A stretch of DNA of 64,000 bases from Larimichthys crocea (Eukaryota > Chordata > Actinopteri > Sciaenidae), in the NCBI RefSeq assembly GCF_000972845.2, contig NC_040012.1, positions 7,596,097 through 7,660,096 on the forward strand, in the 5' to 3' direction. The translations under genes and the position numbers were made by a program. The notes under the pieces were generated by a model. That model made no database searches. It had not been told where the DNA came from and worked only from the letters and a program-made list of their open reading frames with translations. This document shows, in pieces, positions 50,218 through 61,219 of the stretch. The first letter of the stretch is position 1. Each line of letters opens with the position of its first letter.

Positions 50218-52766
50218 GTAAGACGGTGCCGCGTCAGGTCATCCTTACCTGCCTTTTACACTCACACACACACACACACCGAGCAGTTTGTTTGGTCAGG
50301 TGAGACAGGGATGACCTAAAAAGTCAAGACGGAAATCTTGTTTTTTAGATAAACTTTCAACATTTTAAGAGTGTCCGTATGACTTTTCTTTCTATTGCCA
50401 TGATAAAGATATTTTATTTTATCTTTTACCACATCCAGTTGCATAAACTAGTGTTGAAAATTGATCAAAATATCTCTTTGTTTTTCAGTTCCCGCCTTGC
50501 TCTGACACTTTTATTGAGTCCGAGCGAATGATTTGACAGTAATTTTTGTAGCTTTTGAAAAAATGACCCTTTGTTAGCAGCGGCACTGTTCGTCAATGGG
50601 GAGCCGACTGCTTTAAAACACTTCCAACGGAGTTCACTTTGATTTGATGGGAAACACTTTGATATGATTTTGAGGAAGATTCATCTTTCTTAACAAGCCC
50701 TCGAGGGTTTGTTCTGCCCTTTTTATGCATTCCCTTTTTTAAGTTTATTGAGTTTCTCTAATTAATTTTTGTTAAATGAACTAAAAGTAAAGTTAGGCAG
50801 TGTTAATAATTTACTGTTGGGAGTCTGTTGTTGACACCTGCACTTTACGCTTGTTGTTTGAAAGTGCTAATAGCCTGAAGGGGGTCTGGTGTTTCTGATC
50901 AATAATCCAGGCTGAGAAGTCTGTCGTGAGGTCTTAACACTCATCACCATACCGCCTCCAATTCACAGAGGAAACACACAAACACATACAAGATGTGCTC
51001 CGGTGCAGCAGCCCGTTCATTTTTTCCGTCCCAGGTTAAAGTTAATACTTTGTTGATGGACAGCTCAGCTAAGTCTGCACCCAGAGCTTGACCTGGTATA
51101 ATCCCAGTCAAAACCATCAGATTAAAACTCCACAGCAGCTTCTGTCTCCGCACCCCTGCAGGGGATGAGCCCCAAAGATGCTCTGACCTTGATTAACTGT
51201 CTGTTAGTGCGGATGTTCAAAACTGGCCCCAGCTCAGATGATTTAAATGCATTACTCTTTACTCCGCCTATCAGTGTAATGCCTTCAATGCTGTGTCGAA
51301 TACCTCTCACGCTCCCAACGACCTTATGTGACTGTCACTTGTGTCATTCTGGCTCAAAACATCATGGCTGTCAGTCTCATAACCCAAACCCTATTAGACA
51401 GTTAGCTGTGTTGATGTTGCGTGATGAGTCCTTAAGATGACAAACCAGCGGGGAACTGACATTTACTCTATCCCCCATATGAATATACACTCTGAACTTC
51501 TATTTACTCAAGCATGTAGCTTTGATATGCTGCTTCATACTTACACTGCTCCACTTTTTTTACTCCACTGCTTTAGTTTCAGTTCCAGGTGACTTTGCTC
51601 ACAAATCATGTGACCGTCTAGTAAAACATGTTGTACCCTAATAAATTCAAATACCCAACAGTATGAAGTAGTTAAAATAAGTTAATTAATTCATAAACAA
51701 AACAACTTTGACAGGGACTGTTCTGCTGCCTCATTAATATTTTTGATAGTAAAAGTAGTAGTAGTAAAGATTTGTTCACGGTTTATTGATTATTGTTTTA
51801 TTCAACTCATTGATTAACTGGAAGATAATGCGTAGCTGTTTTGATACTTTTTTTAAACAAAAATGCCAAAAATCAGAGCTACCATTCTGAATATTTGTTG
51901 GTTTTCTTTATTTTTGGTAATATCTTTTTGAGTTATGGACTGTTGGAGACAAAACAAGATGATTAAGATTGGAATATGTTAATTTTTTTTTACATTTTAT
52001 AGACCAAAGGACTATTATTATCTTTATTATAACAAGTTGTTGTCAGATTAGTTAACAAAGATATATATTATATAAGCATATTTCTTATCACAAATGAAAA
52101 GTCAAATTTGTATGCATGGTTTGGTTCATGGTGTCTAATCTCGGTAAACTTTACTGCAGACAAAACTAAATCTGTCTGGTTCAATCCTGAAGTAAAATGC
52201 ACACACTGACACACAAATGAAAGGATCTGAAAAATTTATAACCATGTTTACCTTTATGTCTAGAAACATAATTTTCAGTGATTTACAATCATTCATGCAC
52301 TTTCAATCAAAGAAAACAGAAAAATGAGTTGAAAGAAAATAACATCATATTACACTTTAATTCTTTCCTTGTCCTGTTTGTATTTGTTTTTACATGTTAA
52401 AAATGTTTACATATGTTTTGAGTGATTATTATGACTAAAGATTTGCACATATATATAGGAGCCTGTTTAATTTTGTATGTATTATGGGTTCCTGGAAGCT
52501 TCTTACACGTGGTAAATGGGAAGTCAGGCTTACAGCTTGTGTTGAGTTTGTGCTGGATAAAAGGATGCCATGCATGCAGGATAAGAACCGTTTAATAGGT
52601 GATAAACACAAAGGGAGCTGGAAAAAATGAACTGAACTCCTTACCTCCAGTACTTTTGTATTTTTATTTATGTTCAGTTCACAACACATTTTCTCACTGT
52701 ACTTTCGGAAAACTCTCTTCACCATTAGGCTGCTGATTACCTTGTGTTCTGTCTTTGTGCCTCTAG
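50218..52766 (+). other. intron between the two core juxtamembrane exons
   Basis: A 2.5-kb AT-rich intron with a CA microsatellite at 50263-50279. The acceptor is TTTGTGCCTCTAG. The open frames at 51122-51440 and 52435-52833 are not supported. Confidence 0.87.
50263..50279. repeat. (CA)8 microsatellite
   Basis: A CA run 45 bases downstream of the minisatellite exon. Intronic CA repeats next to a donor can influence splicing by hnRNP L binding, which is inference here. Confidence 0.85.
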
Positions 52767-52847
52767 CTGGATCATCACCTTCTTCCTTCACACTGCCCAA
52801 AGCCAACACTCTCAGTACTTCCATCCCCACCAACTCCTACTACCCAG
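52767..52847 (+). CDS. ptprk: ptprk exon: juxtamembrane Ser/Thr-rich linker
   Basis: This 81-nt exon (27 codons, phase 1 to phase 1) encodes AGSSPSSFTLPKANTLSTSI followed by PTNSYYP. Human PTPRK has, from memory, SVSSPSSFTMKTNTLSTSVP and NSYYPD. It is rich in Ser and Thr and ends in a paired tyrosine SYYP motif. It is likely an unstructured cytoplasmic linker before the wedge. The acceptor is GCCTCTAG and the donor GTAAAC. The last G can join ATC (27-nt cassette), TGC (12-nt microexon) or ATG (exon at 56716), always in frame. Confidence 0.94.
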
Positions 52848-53511
52848 GTAAACACACACTGTACTCCTCACGCTAATCCTGTATGTCAACAGAGAAGTGC
52901 TCACTATATAAACAGAGAGAATGTAGAGTGAAACCAGAATGTCTCACGAAACCTGCAAAGGTGTTACAGTAAATGAATAAGAGCGTGTTTTCAAACAAGT
53001 GTTAATGAGTTTTACGTTCCATTTTTATATAAAGTACAGACTAATGCTGTAATGTGCGCTTTGAATTCACCTCATGAAGTTAATATGTGCTTTAGAAATT
53101 AGAAAACCGCTTTCACAAATGAGACGGCAGATAAATAGACTTCTGATGGGTTTACACACTGCTTCATCTCTGGTTTATAACACAAAGTTTTTTTCTATCA
53201 CTTCACCGAGATGGAATTTAGCCGTTCAATTAAAACTTCTCTCATAATTGTGTGTCTTATGTAATCAGATTACAGCTCATTGATTAGATGGAGTAAAGGG
53301 CAGCTAGATTTATAATCAACTAAACTTAGTGTGTAATTAGGTTTTCTGGTTTCTTCTTGTTATGCTGTTTGGCAAGAAACCAAAAAACTGTCCCATTATT
53401 TAATTATTTTTTTTGTGATTGTTTTTTTTTTTATTTGTGGATTTATCTTTTATTTACTGCAAACTCTCTTTCCTCCTCCAACTTCTGCACTTGTTATGGG
53501 GGTATGAGCAG
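52848..53511 (+). other. intron before the 27-nt cassette
   Basis: A 0.66-kb AT-rich intron with T runs at 53405-53433. The last 55 bases contain TCTCTTTCCTCCTCC and a TTCTGCACTTG segment before the TATGAGCAG acceptor. Confidence 0.85.
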
Positions 53512-53538
53512 ATCCTTTTGTGCCAACTGCTATCTTAG
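53512..53538 (+). CDS. ptprk: ptprk alternative exon, 27 nt (DPFVPTAIL)
   Basis: This small cassette is bounded by AG at 53510-53511 and GTGAGA at 53539, and is phase 1 at both ends. With the G of the preceding exon it reads DPFVPTAIL, inserting nine residues after NSYYP. I recall the string DPFVPTAIL from annotated alternative forms of R2B phosphatases, which strongly supports reality. The exact human isoform should be confirmed. Pyrimidine-rich CTCTCTTTCCTCCTCC lies about 35 bases upstream. The insert is hydrophobic with a VPTAI core and falls between the linker and the wedge. Confidence 0.82.
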   Translation: MLLCQLLS

Positions 53539-53959
53539 GTGAGACACATTTTCTTTTTCCCATTACTGTTGATTATTTATTCTTACTTCTACACTGAAGA
53601 AAATCACATTTCATGAGATGTCTGTTTGAAGACTTAACTGTGAGGACAGAGAAAAAAAAAAAAAAAAGCACAGATTTTTTTTTTCTTCCCATTTTTGGTT
53701 TTGGTTGGCTCTTTTTTACTAAAGATGGCTTCCTCACCTTCATACCTGCCTGCCGCTTCTCCCCCTTTTACCCTTCCCTTCCCTCTCTCCTTCTCCCTTC
53801 CTCCTTCCTCTCCCTCTCCTCCCCTCCGTCAAACGAGGGGGGGGCTCTCCTGGGCTGAGGCTGGCTTCACTCCATCCCATCCGCATTGCGTGTCGTGCGT
53901 GTGATGTCACATACATGTTTGACCTCTCATATGCATGGACAGACATGTGGACTGGATGT

Positions 53960-53998
53960 GGGGGGAGGAGTGTCTAAGGGGGGGCAAACGTGGGGGGG
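53960..53998 (+). promoter_or_regulatory. G-run cluster with quadruplex potential
   Basis: Runs of 6, 7 and 7 guanines (53960-53965, 53978-53984, 53992-53998), plus a GG at 53967-53968, lie on the transcribed-sense strand between two cassette exons. Intronic G runs can bind hnRNP H/F and modulate splicing. The role here is inferred. Confidence 0.35.
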
Positions 53999-55330
53999 CT
54001 ACAGCGTGCTGAAGCCTTGGTAGCTGCACTGAGACACGAAACAGAAATTAAACAGTGTGAGGGGGGAAAACCACAAAAAAAACGCTCTCTCTTAGCCCAC
54101 CCCTCACCACAAATTTCCAAAACGGGGATGCGTTGGGTCTGAACATCTAAAGTCTTGCATTAGCTGTGCTGCCCTCCCCTCCCTCCCCTCTCTCCTCACT
54201 ACTCATTTTAACTCCCCTCCCTCCCTCCAAAACAACAACCTTTTCTATTATTCTTTTTAATGTCGCCCCCCCACCCCACCCTGCCTTTGGCTAACTGCTA
54301 GTGACCTACTTGTTTTTGTTTTTTGTTTTTTTTCTGCGAGTGTTTATTCATCCTGTTCAGTGATAAAATAGAATTATAAAAAAAAAAGCATTTTGTTCTC
54401 CTGTTAATTATTACTGGCCTTTGTGGAATATGCAGAGCAACCCAAAGTGCAGCATCTTAAACGAGCAGGCGCTTTTTTTTTCATACCAGCGGACCACATG
54501 ATGTAGCTACTAAGTGGGGCACTAGAACTGTAATAATTTAATACTCAAGGCCAAGAAGAAAGATGCAATAAGCAGCTCTACTCCAGCTCCACCACAAGCA
54601 CCGGAGCTGTATTTACAAGTACACAACTTCATGTCAGGGGCTTTATATTTCTTCACATTAGTGCAACTTAAAGCGGCGTCTTTCATCATCAAGTGCAGTG
54701 ACAGCTGCTTATGTTAGTTCCACATCTAATGAAGCATGGAACAATTAACATGAAATTGCGGCAGCCAGAAAAGGTTACATGCTTTCAGTTGTGACACGTT
54801 CAGTCACAGCATTGTCTCATCAGTTGAGGTTAATGATCAAAACTGATTAGCTCATAGAGGACTGGTAATGTTTTTTTTGATTTCATTGCACACTCTTATT
54901 TCAAAAGAAGTAGAAGAAGAGAAATGGTATAAATGCAGGTGTCGCCACACCAGCACATGCAAATATAATTATAGCAATTAGAGACCGAAATTCTAAATGT
55001 CAGAATACTCAAAAAAAAAAATAATAATTGGCATCATTAAAAAATGCAAGTCACAGATCAGAAACAATTACAGCTTGTTCCAAAGAATCCCAGTATTTCA
55101 CCATTAGTTTTCTCCCTTACAATCCATGACTTCCTTGTTTTGTTCTTTTACTTTTTGTCTTGCACTGTTGAAATTGCCCCATCCATCCACTCAACATCCC
55201 CCCCCCTCCCTCTTGACTAGGCTTTCTATCTAGGCAGTTTGGACTAGAGAAAGGCATGTGATCTCGCCCTATAGCGTAGCTCTAAAACACACGACTACTG
55301 TAACAGGTTCTCATGCTGTATTGTTGCTTA

Positions 55331-55406
55331 TCCCCTCTCTCCTCTCTCTTCTCCTCTCTTTCTCTTTTTACATACATAACCTCTTATGTATCTGCTATCT
55401 AAAAAG
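55331..55406 (+). promoter_or_regulatory. microexon splicing-control region (CU-rich tract and UGC near the 3' splice site)
   Basis: A CTCTCT-rich tract at 55331-55370 (a PTBP1-type binding site) is followed by a UGC at 55393-55395, twelve bases before the microexon. This is the arrangement described for neural microexons controlled by PTBP1 and SRRM4. The assignment is from motif position only. Confidence 0.45.
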
Positions 55407-55418
55407 TGCCCATTAATG
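55407..55418 (+). CDS. ptprk: ptprk 12-nt microexon (VPIN)
   Basis: The twelve bases TGCCCATTAATG lie between AAAAAG and a strong GTAAGT donor. They are phase 1 at both ends, so G from the previous exon completes GTG and the insert reads V-P-I-N. After the 27-nt cassette this gives DPFVPTAIL-VPIN-D, a string I recall from an alternative R2B phosphatase form. A consensus donor, a CU-rich upstream tract, a UGC close to the acceptor and a G run soon after (55435-55450) all fit a regulated microexon. It is too small for normal gene finders and would be missed without RNA evidence. Confidence 0.78.
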
Positions 55419-56715
55419 GTAAGTTTTCCCAAGTGGGCCCTGGGTTGGGGGGGAAAAAAAAGGAGGTGGTGTTTACTCAGAAAGCAAGCCGACAGTGAGA
55501 GGCTGCTTCTGACATGGACATTACGACATTTATTGCATGACCAGTGGACATGTTAGCATCTCACCACCCTCCGTACCGTTACCACCAAGCCACCATTAGT
55601 CTAGCATGGTTAAAGTACGTACAGTGGCCCCATTGGCAGCATCACCTCATGCATTCTCCTCCCATCTACGCTTCCCCTCCTGTTTTTCTTATTTTTATTT
55701 TGTTGTTGTTGTTTTATTTTTTTTTTAGGTTTGATTTATTTGACTTTTTTCATTTTTCGGGAGGGGGGGGGAATAACCGGGGGTGGCAGGGGTTGAATCC
55801 ACGCTGTGTCTTGTGTGATGCTTCTGACGGTGCCTGCTGCAACATGCTCACTGTGGCCCCTCCTCCCCACCCCACGCTCCCACCCCTTCCCTCTCACATC
55901 CTTCCCCTCCTTCATGTTTTCTGGACACCCTCCATCGTCCGCTGGCTCCCCCACAGCATCTGTGCCTCATGTCTGCCACTGACTTGGATTACAGTATGAA
56001 AGAGCTGGACTGCACTCTGACTCTTCAGATATGAGCTGCAGCCCAAACCCCGGCATACTGTACTGCCAGCAGCAACAACAAAAAAAACAAAAAAAAAGAA
56101 GAATAAAAAGTAAACTTGTTGTTTTACAGCATCTTCATGTGGATTTTTACAATCGCTCTACACTGTTTCCTGCAGTCGAGGGCCACCTTTTTATTCTGAC
56201 AGTAGCCATATTAAATGCTAACAGTCTAAGCACTTAAAGGCCTCGTATTTTAACGGCTATAGGCCTATAGTCTTACAGTATAGTAAGGCCTGTAATATTA
56301 AACATTTTGTAGCCACACACTGAGACAGATGGACCTGAACCTTCCCACCACATGACTCATCCTATTACTCAATGATGTTGTGTTGTTGTGACCATCCATA
56401 ACAAACAGATTACTAGAGAGTTGTTTGTCAATCTGGAGGGTGGTGACATAATGCTTAACAGTAAATGAGATAATGTGCCATCTGTTAATGTGTAAGCGAG
56501 ATACGAACCGGTGCGACTGACGACACCTGAGCAAATTAATCAACTTTTAAATGTCGATACATTTCTAAAACACCACTGCCATTTACTGCTTCGAAGCATT
56601 ATGTCGCCCGTATGTATCTTTATAAGAATAAATGGATGAATCTCCCAACGCCAGCTCCTGCCTCTCCATCCTGACCTGCTCTGGCCTGTCCCCTGTCTTT
56701 GTCTCCCTCCCACAG
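55419..56715 (+). other. intron between the microexon and the wedge exon
   Basis: A 1.3-kb intron with G runs at 55443-55450 and 55762-55770, a T-rich stretch at 55680-55755 and A-rich sequence at 56078-56110. The acceptor is GTCTCCCTCCCACAG. No coding sequence is seen. Confidence 0.86.
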
Positions 56716-56909
56716 ATGAGAGCCAGAACATGGGCAGCGACACCAGCAGCCTGGTGCAGTCGCACACTCACTCGCTGAGGAAGCGGGAGCCGGTCGACGT
56801 GCCGTACCAGACGGGTCAGCTGCACCCGGCGATCCGCGTCGCCGACCTCCTCCAGCACATCACCCAGATGAAGTGCGCCGAGGGCTACGGCTTCAAGGAG
56901 GAGTACGAG
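56716..56909 (+). CDS. ptprk: ptprk exon: end of the juxtamembrane region and wedge helices
   Basis: This 194-nt exon (phase 1 in, phase 0 out) encodes [60 protein letters not shown] and KEEYE. The segment [18 protein letters not shown] is the helix-turn-helix wedge that precedes the first catalytic domain in R2B receptors. GYGFKEEYE starts the D1 fold. The text [14 protein letters not shown] appears three residues longer than the human SHTYKKREPADV that I remember, a small insertion before KREP. The acceptor is CTCCCACAG and the donor GTAGGC. Agreement with human PTPRK is otherwise near complete, in particular MKCAEGYGF, where PTPRM has MKRGQGYGF. Confidence 0.96.
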
Positions 56910-57246
56910 GTAGGCGGGACGCAACCCAGCTGTCGCCCTCCCCCTCGCTGTAAAGGTTGCAAACGCACAAAAAGCCTGGTGATAGACTCGTAACATCTCC
57001 ACAGAGATTCTTGAAATGTTCATCAGTCTAATACAAGGCTTCATCTGTGTCTCTGTCTCTGCATCTGTCTCTCTCTCTCTTTCTGTCTGTCTGTTCTGCA
57101 CCGCACAGCACAACTGTTTTGCTTCTCCCCAGATGCACTTTTACGATAAATTGTTAATGCACCCCGTCTCAGTGTGTTTACGGTGTGATTCGTTTTGTTG
57201 TTCATCTGTTCCTCGTTGTTGTTTGCAGCGATTCTGCGTGCGTGCA

Positions 57247-57269
57247 TGTGTGTGTGTGTGTGTGTGTGT
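57247..57269. repeat. (GT)n microsatellite
   Basis: About 11 GT units. It faces a CA run 70 bases downstream. Confidence 0.9.
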
Positions 57270-57334
57270 CAAATGCTGCTGTCTCAGTTCCCCTCGGAGG
57301 CTGAACCCCCAACATCAAATACAAACCTCCCCTT

Positions 57335-57337
<3 letters not shown>

Positions 57338-57365
<28 letters not shown>
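57338..57365. repeat. (CA)14 microsatellite
   Basis: Fourteen CA units. Together with the GT run at 57247 it forms a potential long stem in DNA or RNA. Confidence 0.9.
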
Positions 57366-57370
<5 letters not shown>

Positions 57371-60300
57371 TGTAAGGAACAGCCAGTTGTGTGTTAGCCG
57401 TGTCCCCCCCCTCCTCTCTCTGAATCGGGTCCGATTAGGCTCCTGCGATGGCAGCCTGCTGCTCTCTTAAGACCGTTGTCACACAGCAGCGTTCATAATC
57501 TGACACCATGCCTTTCGCTGACACCAAAACAAAAGATTTTTGCCCCAGAAGAGCATCACTCTCATTTCCTGTCATTAGTGCAGTAGGCTGGCAGAGGCTT
57601 GGCGGCGGTCCAGGCTCTTCGCTGTCCCTCAGCAGCAGCACCAGCCAGCCTCGACTCACCCCGATGCCACGTAGTAACAGACCGGCTTCAAACTGCTCCT
57701 TCTTCTTCTTCTCATCTTTATAGCTTCAGCTTATCTTATCTGACATCACACTGGCCCTGATAGCATTGCCACTTTATTCTTACATCTTATGTCTTTATCA
57801 CCAATCCTCAATTTCTCCTTCCTAACTTGCATCCCATCTTTTCCTTCACCCTCTGAACACTTTTCCCGCAGCTCATCTGTCCTCTGTCTAATTTACTTAT
57901 CTACACCTCCTACCTTCGTTCTCCTCATCTCCCTCACCTCCCTGCGAACTTCTACTATGTGTGGGGGGGCCAGATTTATCAGTAATTAACTGCCCACTTC
58001 CCGCTCATGACTGCAGAATTAAATAATGCAGCATCCCGTTGCTACCTGCAGCATCGGATCATTGAGGGTCTGGAGTGCTTTAGGCTGCCCTCCGGGCCTA
58101 ATCCATTATGGATATAGGTGTTTTGGGTTCATGCGTCCGGCATTGGGTGGATGCATAACAATCAATCAAAATGAACCAGTGCCGTAACGAACAACTGGCC
58201 CCCCCCGTCCCCTGCTGTCAACTAGCCGTCCGCAGCCTTTTTCAAAAGAGATGCTTATAGTGTGTAACGGAGCTCATTCTCACTTGGCTAGAGCGATTCA
58301 TTTGTATGTTGTGTTCCACTGCTGTCTTCTCTATATCAATCTGTCTTAAGGTTAATGCCCTTTTTAACCGTTTATTTCTGATGATGAGATTGGAGCCTAG
58401 TGCACCTCTAAAGCTGTTGACTTACACTGTACTATATCTCTCTCTGACCCATGCTTCTTGTTATTCTGTACGTTAACTTTGGATCAGATAAACGAGGTAA
58501 GCTATTACTTTTGGTTATTTGTGAGTTTTTTTGTTTTTTTTGTAGCTGATATCATAAAACCTGACAGATTGATGGCGCTATGTTGGCCCTGTGGGATTAA
58601 AACATCTCACATCTATGATCTTAGTCTGAAAAGGGCATTTACCAACAGAGGCTATGCAAAGTTACCAAAGCATCTGACATCAGATGATGAAATGTGTGAA
58701 AAAAAGTGACATTTTTTTGTTAATTTTGTCATGTCAAGTCTTTATAACGTCACTGTGAAATGTTTTTTTTTCTCATAATAAGAACATTAAGATCCATAAT
58801 ATCACCACAACATGATGTTTTGTTATAAAGCTTTTCAGAAGCATACCTCTTCAGTATAATTAAAACAAACAGCCAGAATGAAAAAGTTGGACTCAAACCA
58901 GCGATTTCTGACACTGTACAAGTTCATTTCAAATGAAGGTGTGGGTCAACAAATCCATTAGTGTGTTATTTTATTATCTCATAGCCAAACCAGTCAAATA
59001 AGAAAGCTAATTTACATTTTCAGACCAAACAGGTGATTTGACTGCTAACTGGAAAACGCCCTGACAAAAGGACTGTGCAAAACACTTGACACTTTGCATG
59101 TTGTATACTTTGCCAAAGCTTTATAAACTATAACAATGCATGTCCGGATTCTTCTGCACGTTTGAGTGGGCAGAGAACAAGTTCTTAAATGTTATGTTGT
59201 CATTGTATTTCACTTGTTTTCAGCTTGTTTTTTATGTGGAGGGTCATGTCTTGCATCTAGCCTACTGTGAGAATCCTGAAACTCTCTATAAGCTCCAACC
59301 ACAAATGAACCACTAGTCAATCTGAATGAGTCTCCTTTTCTCACACCGTAAATTAATTCAGAAGCACCTCGCCTTAAACAATGCTGCTTCTTTCTGTTTC
59401 CATCCTGGTGTTATTTGTATATTTATTTATTTTTTTTCTTTGCTATGGTGTCAAGTACTCTGTTGTTGCCGTACGTTGGTTTTTCCCATGCTGATTGAAA
59501 ACACAAAAAGTACTATGTTTTTCACTTACAGTAAGTGGTTACAGGCAGAAGGGGGAAAGAAAAAAAACAGCATAGCAGATAAATTGGGCTGGGGACTGGA
59601 GTGCAGCAGGTAGCCAGTAATTAAAAACATAGAAAGTTGGATCTGAGCCAGCAGGCATAATTTGAGGATGGTGAAAAACTACCCGCAGATGCACTAAAGT
59701 TAAGTACAACACCGACCTTTGCTACAAAATAGTTTTTACAGGTGGAGCCATTCATTGTTTTTCAATCACTGTCTGATGAATTTTAAGGAGCTAATTATTC
59801 CCAGTATGGAAATATACCCTTTAAATTCAGAGCCTTCATATAATCTCACCCTCTTGGGAACTGCTTTATCACCATAATTAGCCTTTTTTTCCCCCTGAAT
59901 TCAGGATCCAAACAGCCTGACAGAGGAGTCAGACTGTAGCGTCTGAGACAGGCAGGGTCACTCAGTTTAAGAGAGAAGTGTTATAAAGTTGCCAGGTAAC
60001 GCCTTTCGGCTTGAAGATGATTTGTCTCCGGATGCTTGATATTAGACCTTTATCCTTCAGAGTGACAGAGGGAACGACATTGGCCCCGGTGAATTTACTC
60101 AAGACATACTGCCACAGGAGGGGAGAGGCCTATATAATCCGTCTCTGAGACATGCTTCCATCTTCGCTGGAAGGATGGGACATATTTTTAGCATATTAAA
60201 GCTGTTTCTCAGTGAAATCACTAATCCTTAGGACTTAATACAGGAATATGTCCTTGTGGCGTGTCGGAGAGACCTTTTATTTTGCTAGACAAACGGCCTA

Positions 60301-61131
60301 CTGCCTGCTGTAGCAGCGAGATGAATGAAACCATCAAGTCCTAGAACACTGATGATTGAAGACAAAGCGTCTTACTCTCTCAGACTGGCTATCCACACTG
60401 AAAGGAACTCGAACAATCTGTTTAACGTCCCGTAAATGCTCTCGAATCTTTACTCGCAGAAGGCCTGCGCTTTTTTTAATGTATTAGCTGACTTTTCAAA
60501 TGTGCATTAGCTGCCTATCAAAAAGCCAGAACAATAACATGTTTTTGTCCAGGCTAGTCTGCTTGGAGCCAAACCCCGCCCGCCCTTTGCTGAACAGCGG
60601 TGGACTGGCAGTGGAGATGTATTTTCATAATTTGGCTTAATTGTGCCTGGTGTGCCATCAGAATGGAAATCTCCCCAGCGAGAGATGATAAATATTTCAT
60701 GAGGGTAATCTGAGAGGAGAAGTTTTGATCTGCAGACGATGAGCTGGCTTTATTTTTTTTCCCCGCAACGAGCTGATTGAGTCCTTCAGACGAGGCAGAC
60801 AGACAGACAGCCGCTGCGGTGGCTCCGCCCGGCAGAGCGGCGCAGGGGGAGAGGTTTGAGCACGACACCCGCCGCCTCTGCCCTAATGGCTCTGCTGTTT
60901 GACACAGCTCCCCGGGATCCACCATCCTCTCTGTGTCTCATGTCTAATAATGATGTGAATATCTCTCTCTCCGTGTCTTCTTTTTTATTGCCAATGTTCC
61001 CTTTTTTTTTTTGAGCTGAAAGAGGAATGCTGTGTTCTTTAGTCTGGTTATCATTTAAGAGTGCTCACACATGACACCACATTTCATCTCCCCCTTCCTC
61101 TCTCTCTGTTTTGTGTTTTCTGTCTTTTCAG

Positions 61132-61219
61132 AGCTTTTTTGAAGGACAGTCTGCTCCGTGGGACTCTGCCAAGAAGGATGAGAACCGCATGAAGAACCGA
61201 TATGGGAATATTATTGCAT
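61132..61219 (+). CDS. ptprk: ptprk exon: phosphatase domain D1, first segment
   Basis: This 88-nt exon (phase 0 in, phase 1 out) encodes [20 protein letters not shown] followed by KNRYGNIIA. It contains PTP conserved motif 1 (ENRMKNRY), which begins the catalytic fold and helps form the phosphotyrosine-recognition loop. The donor is GTGTGT, weaker than its neighbours, but T from this exon plus AT from the next gives the expected tyrosine of AYDHSRV. From memory it is identical or nearly so to human PTPRK ([20 protein letters not shown]). Confidence 0.96.

Larger units (their letters stand above)
53539..55406 (+). other. intron between the 27-nt cassette and the 12-nt microexon
   Basis: A 1.9-kb intron of marked base skew. 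It has a poly-A run at 53652-53667, pyrimidine-rich sequence at 53755-53830 and 54170-54235, long G runs at 53960-53998, a C run at 55198-55207 and a CT-rich tract at 55331-55370 directly before the microexon. Confidence 0.85.
56910..61131 (+). other. intron between the wedge exon and the first D1 exon
   Basis: A 4.2-kb intron. It has a GT run at 57247-57269 and a CA run at 57338-57365, which are complementary and could pair, a C run at 58199-58206, and a 9-base candidate in-frame exon at 58488-58496. The acceptor is TTCTGTCTTTTCAG. The open frames at 57508-57989 and 60554-60925 are unsupported. Confidence 0.86.
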
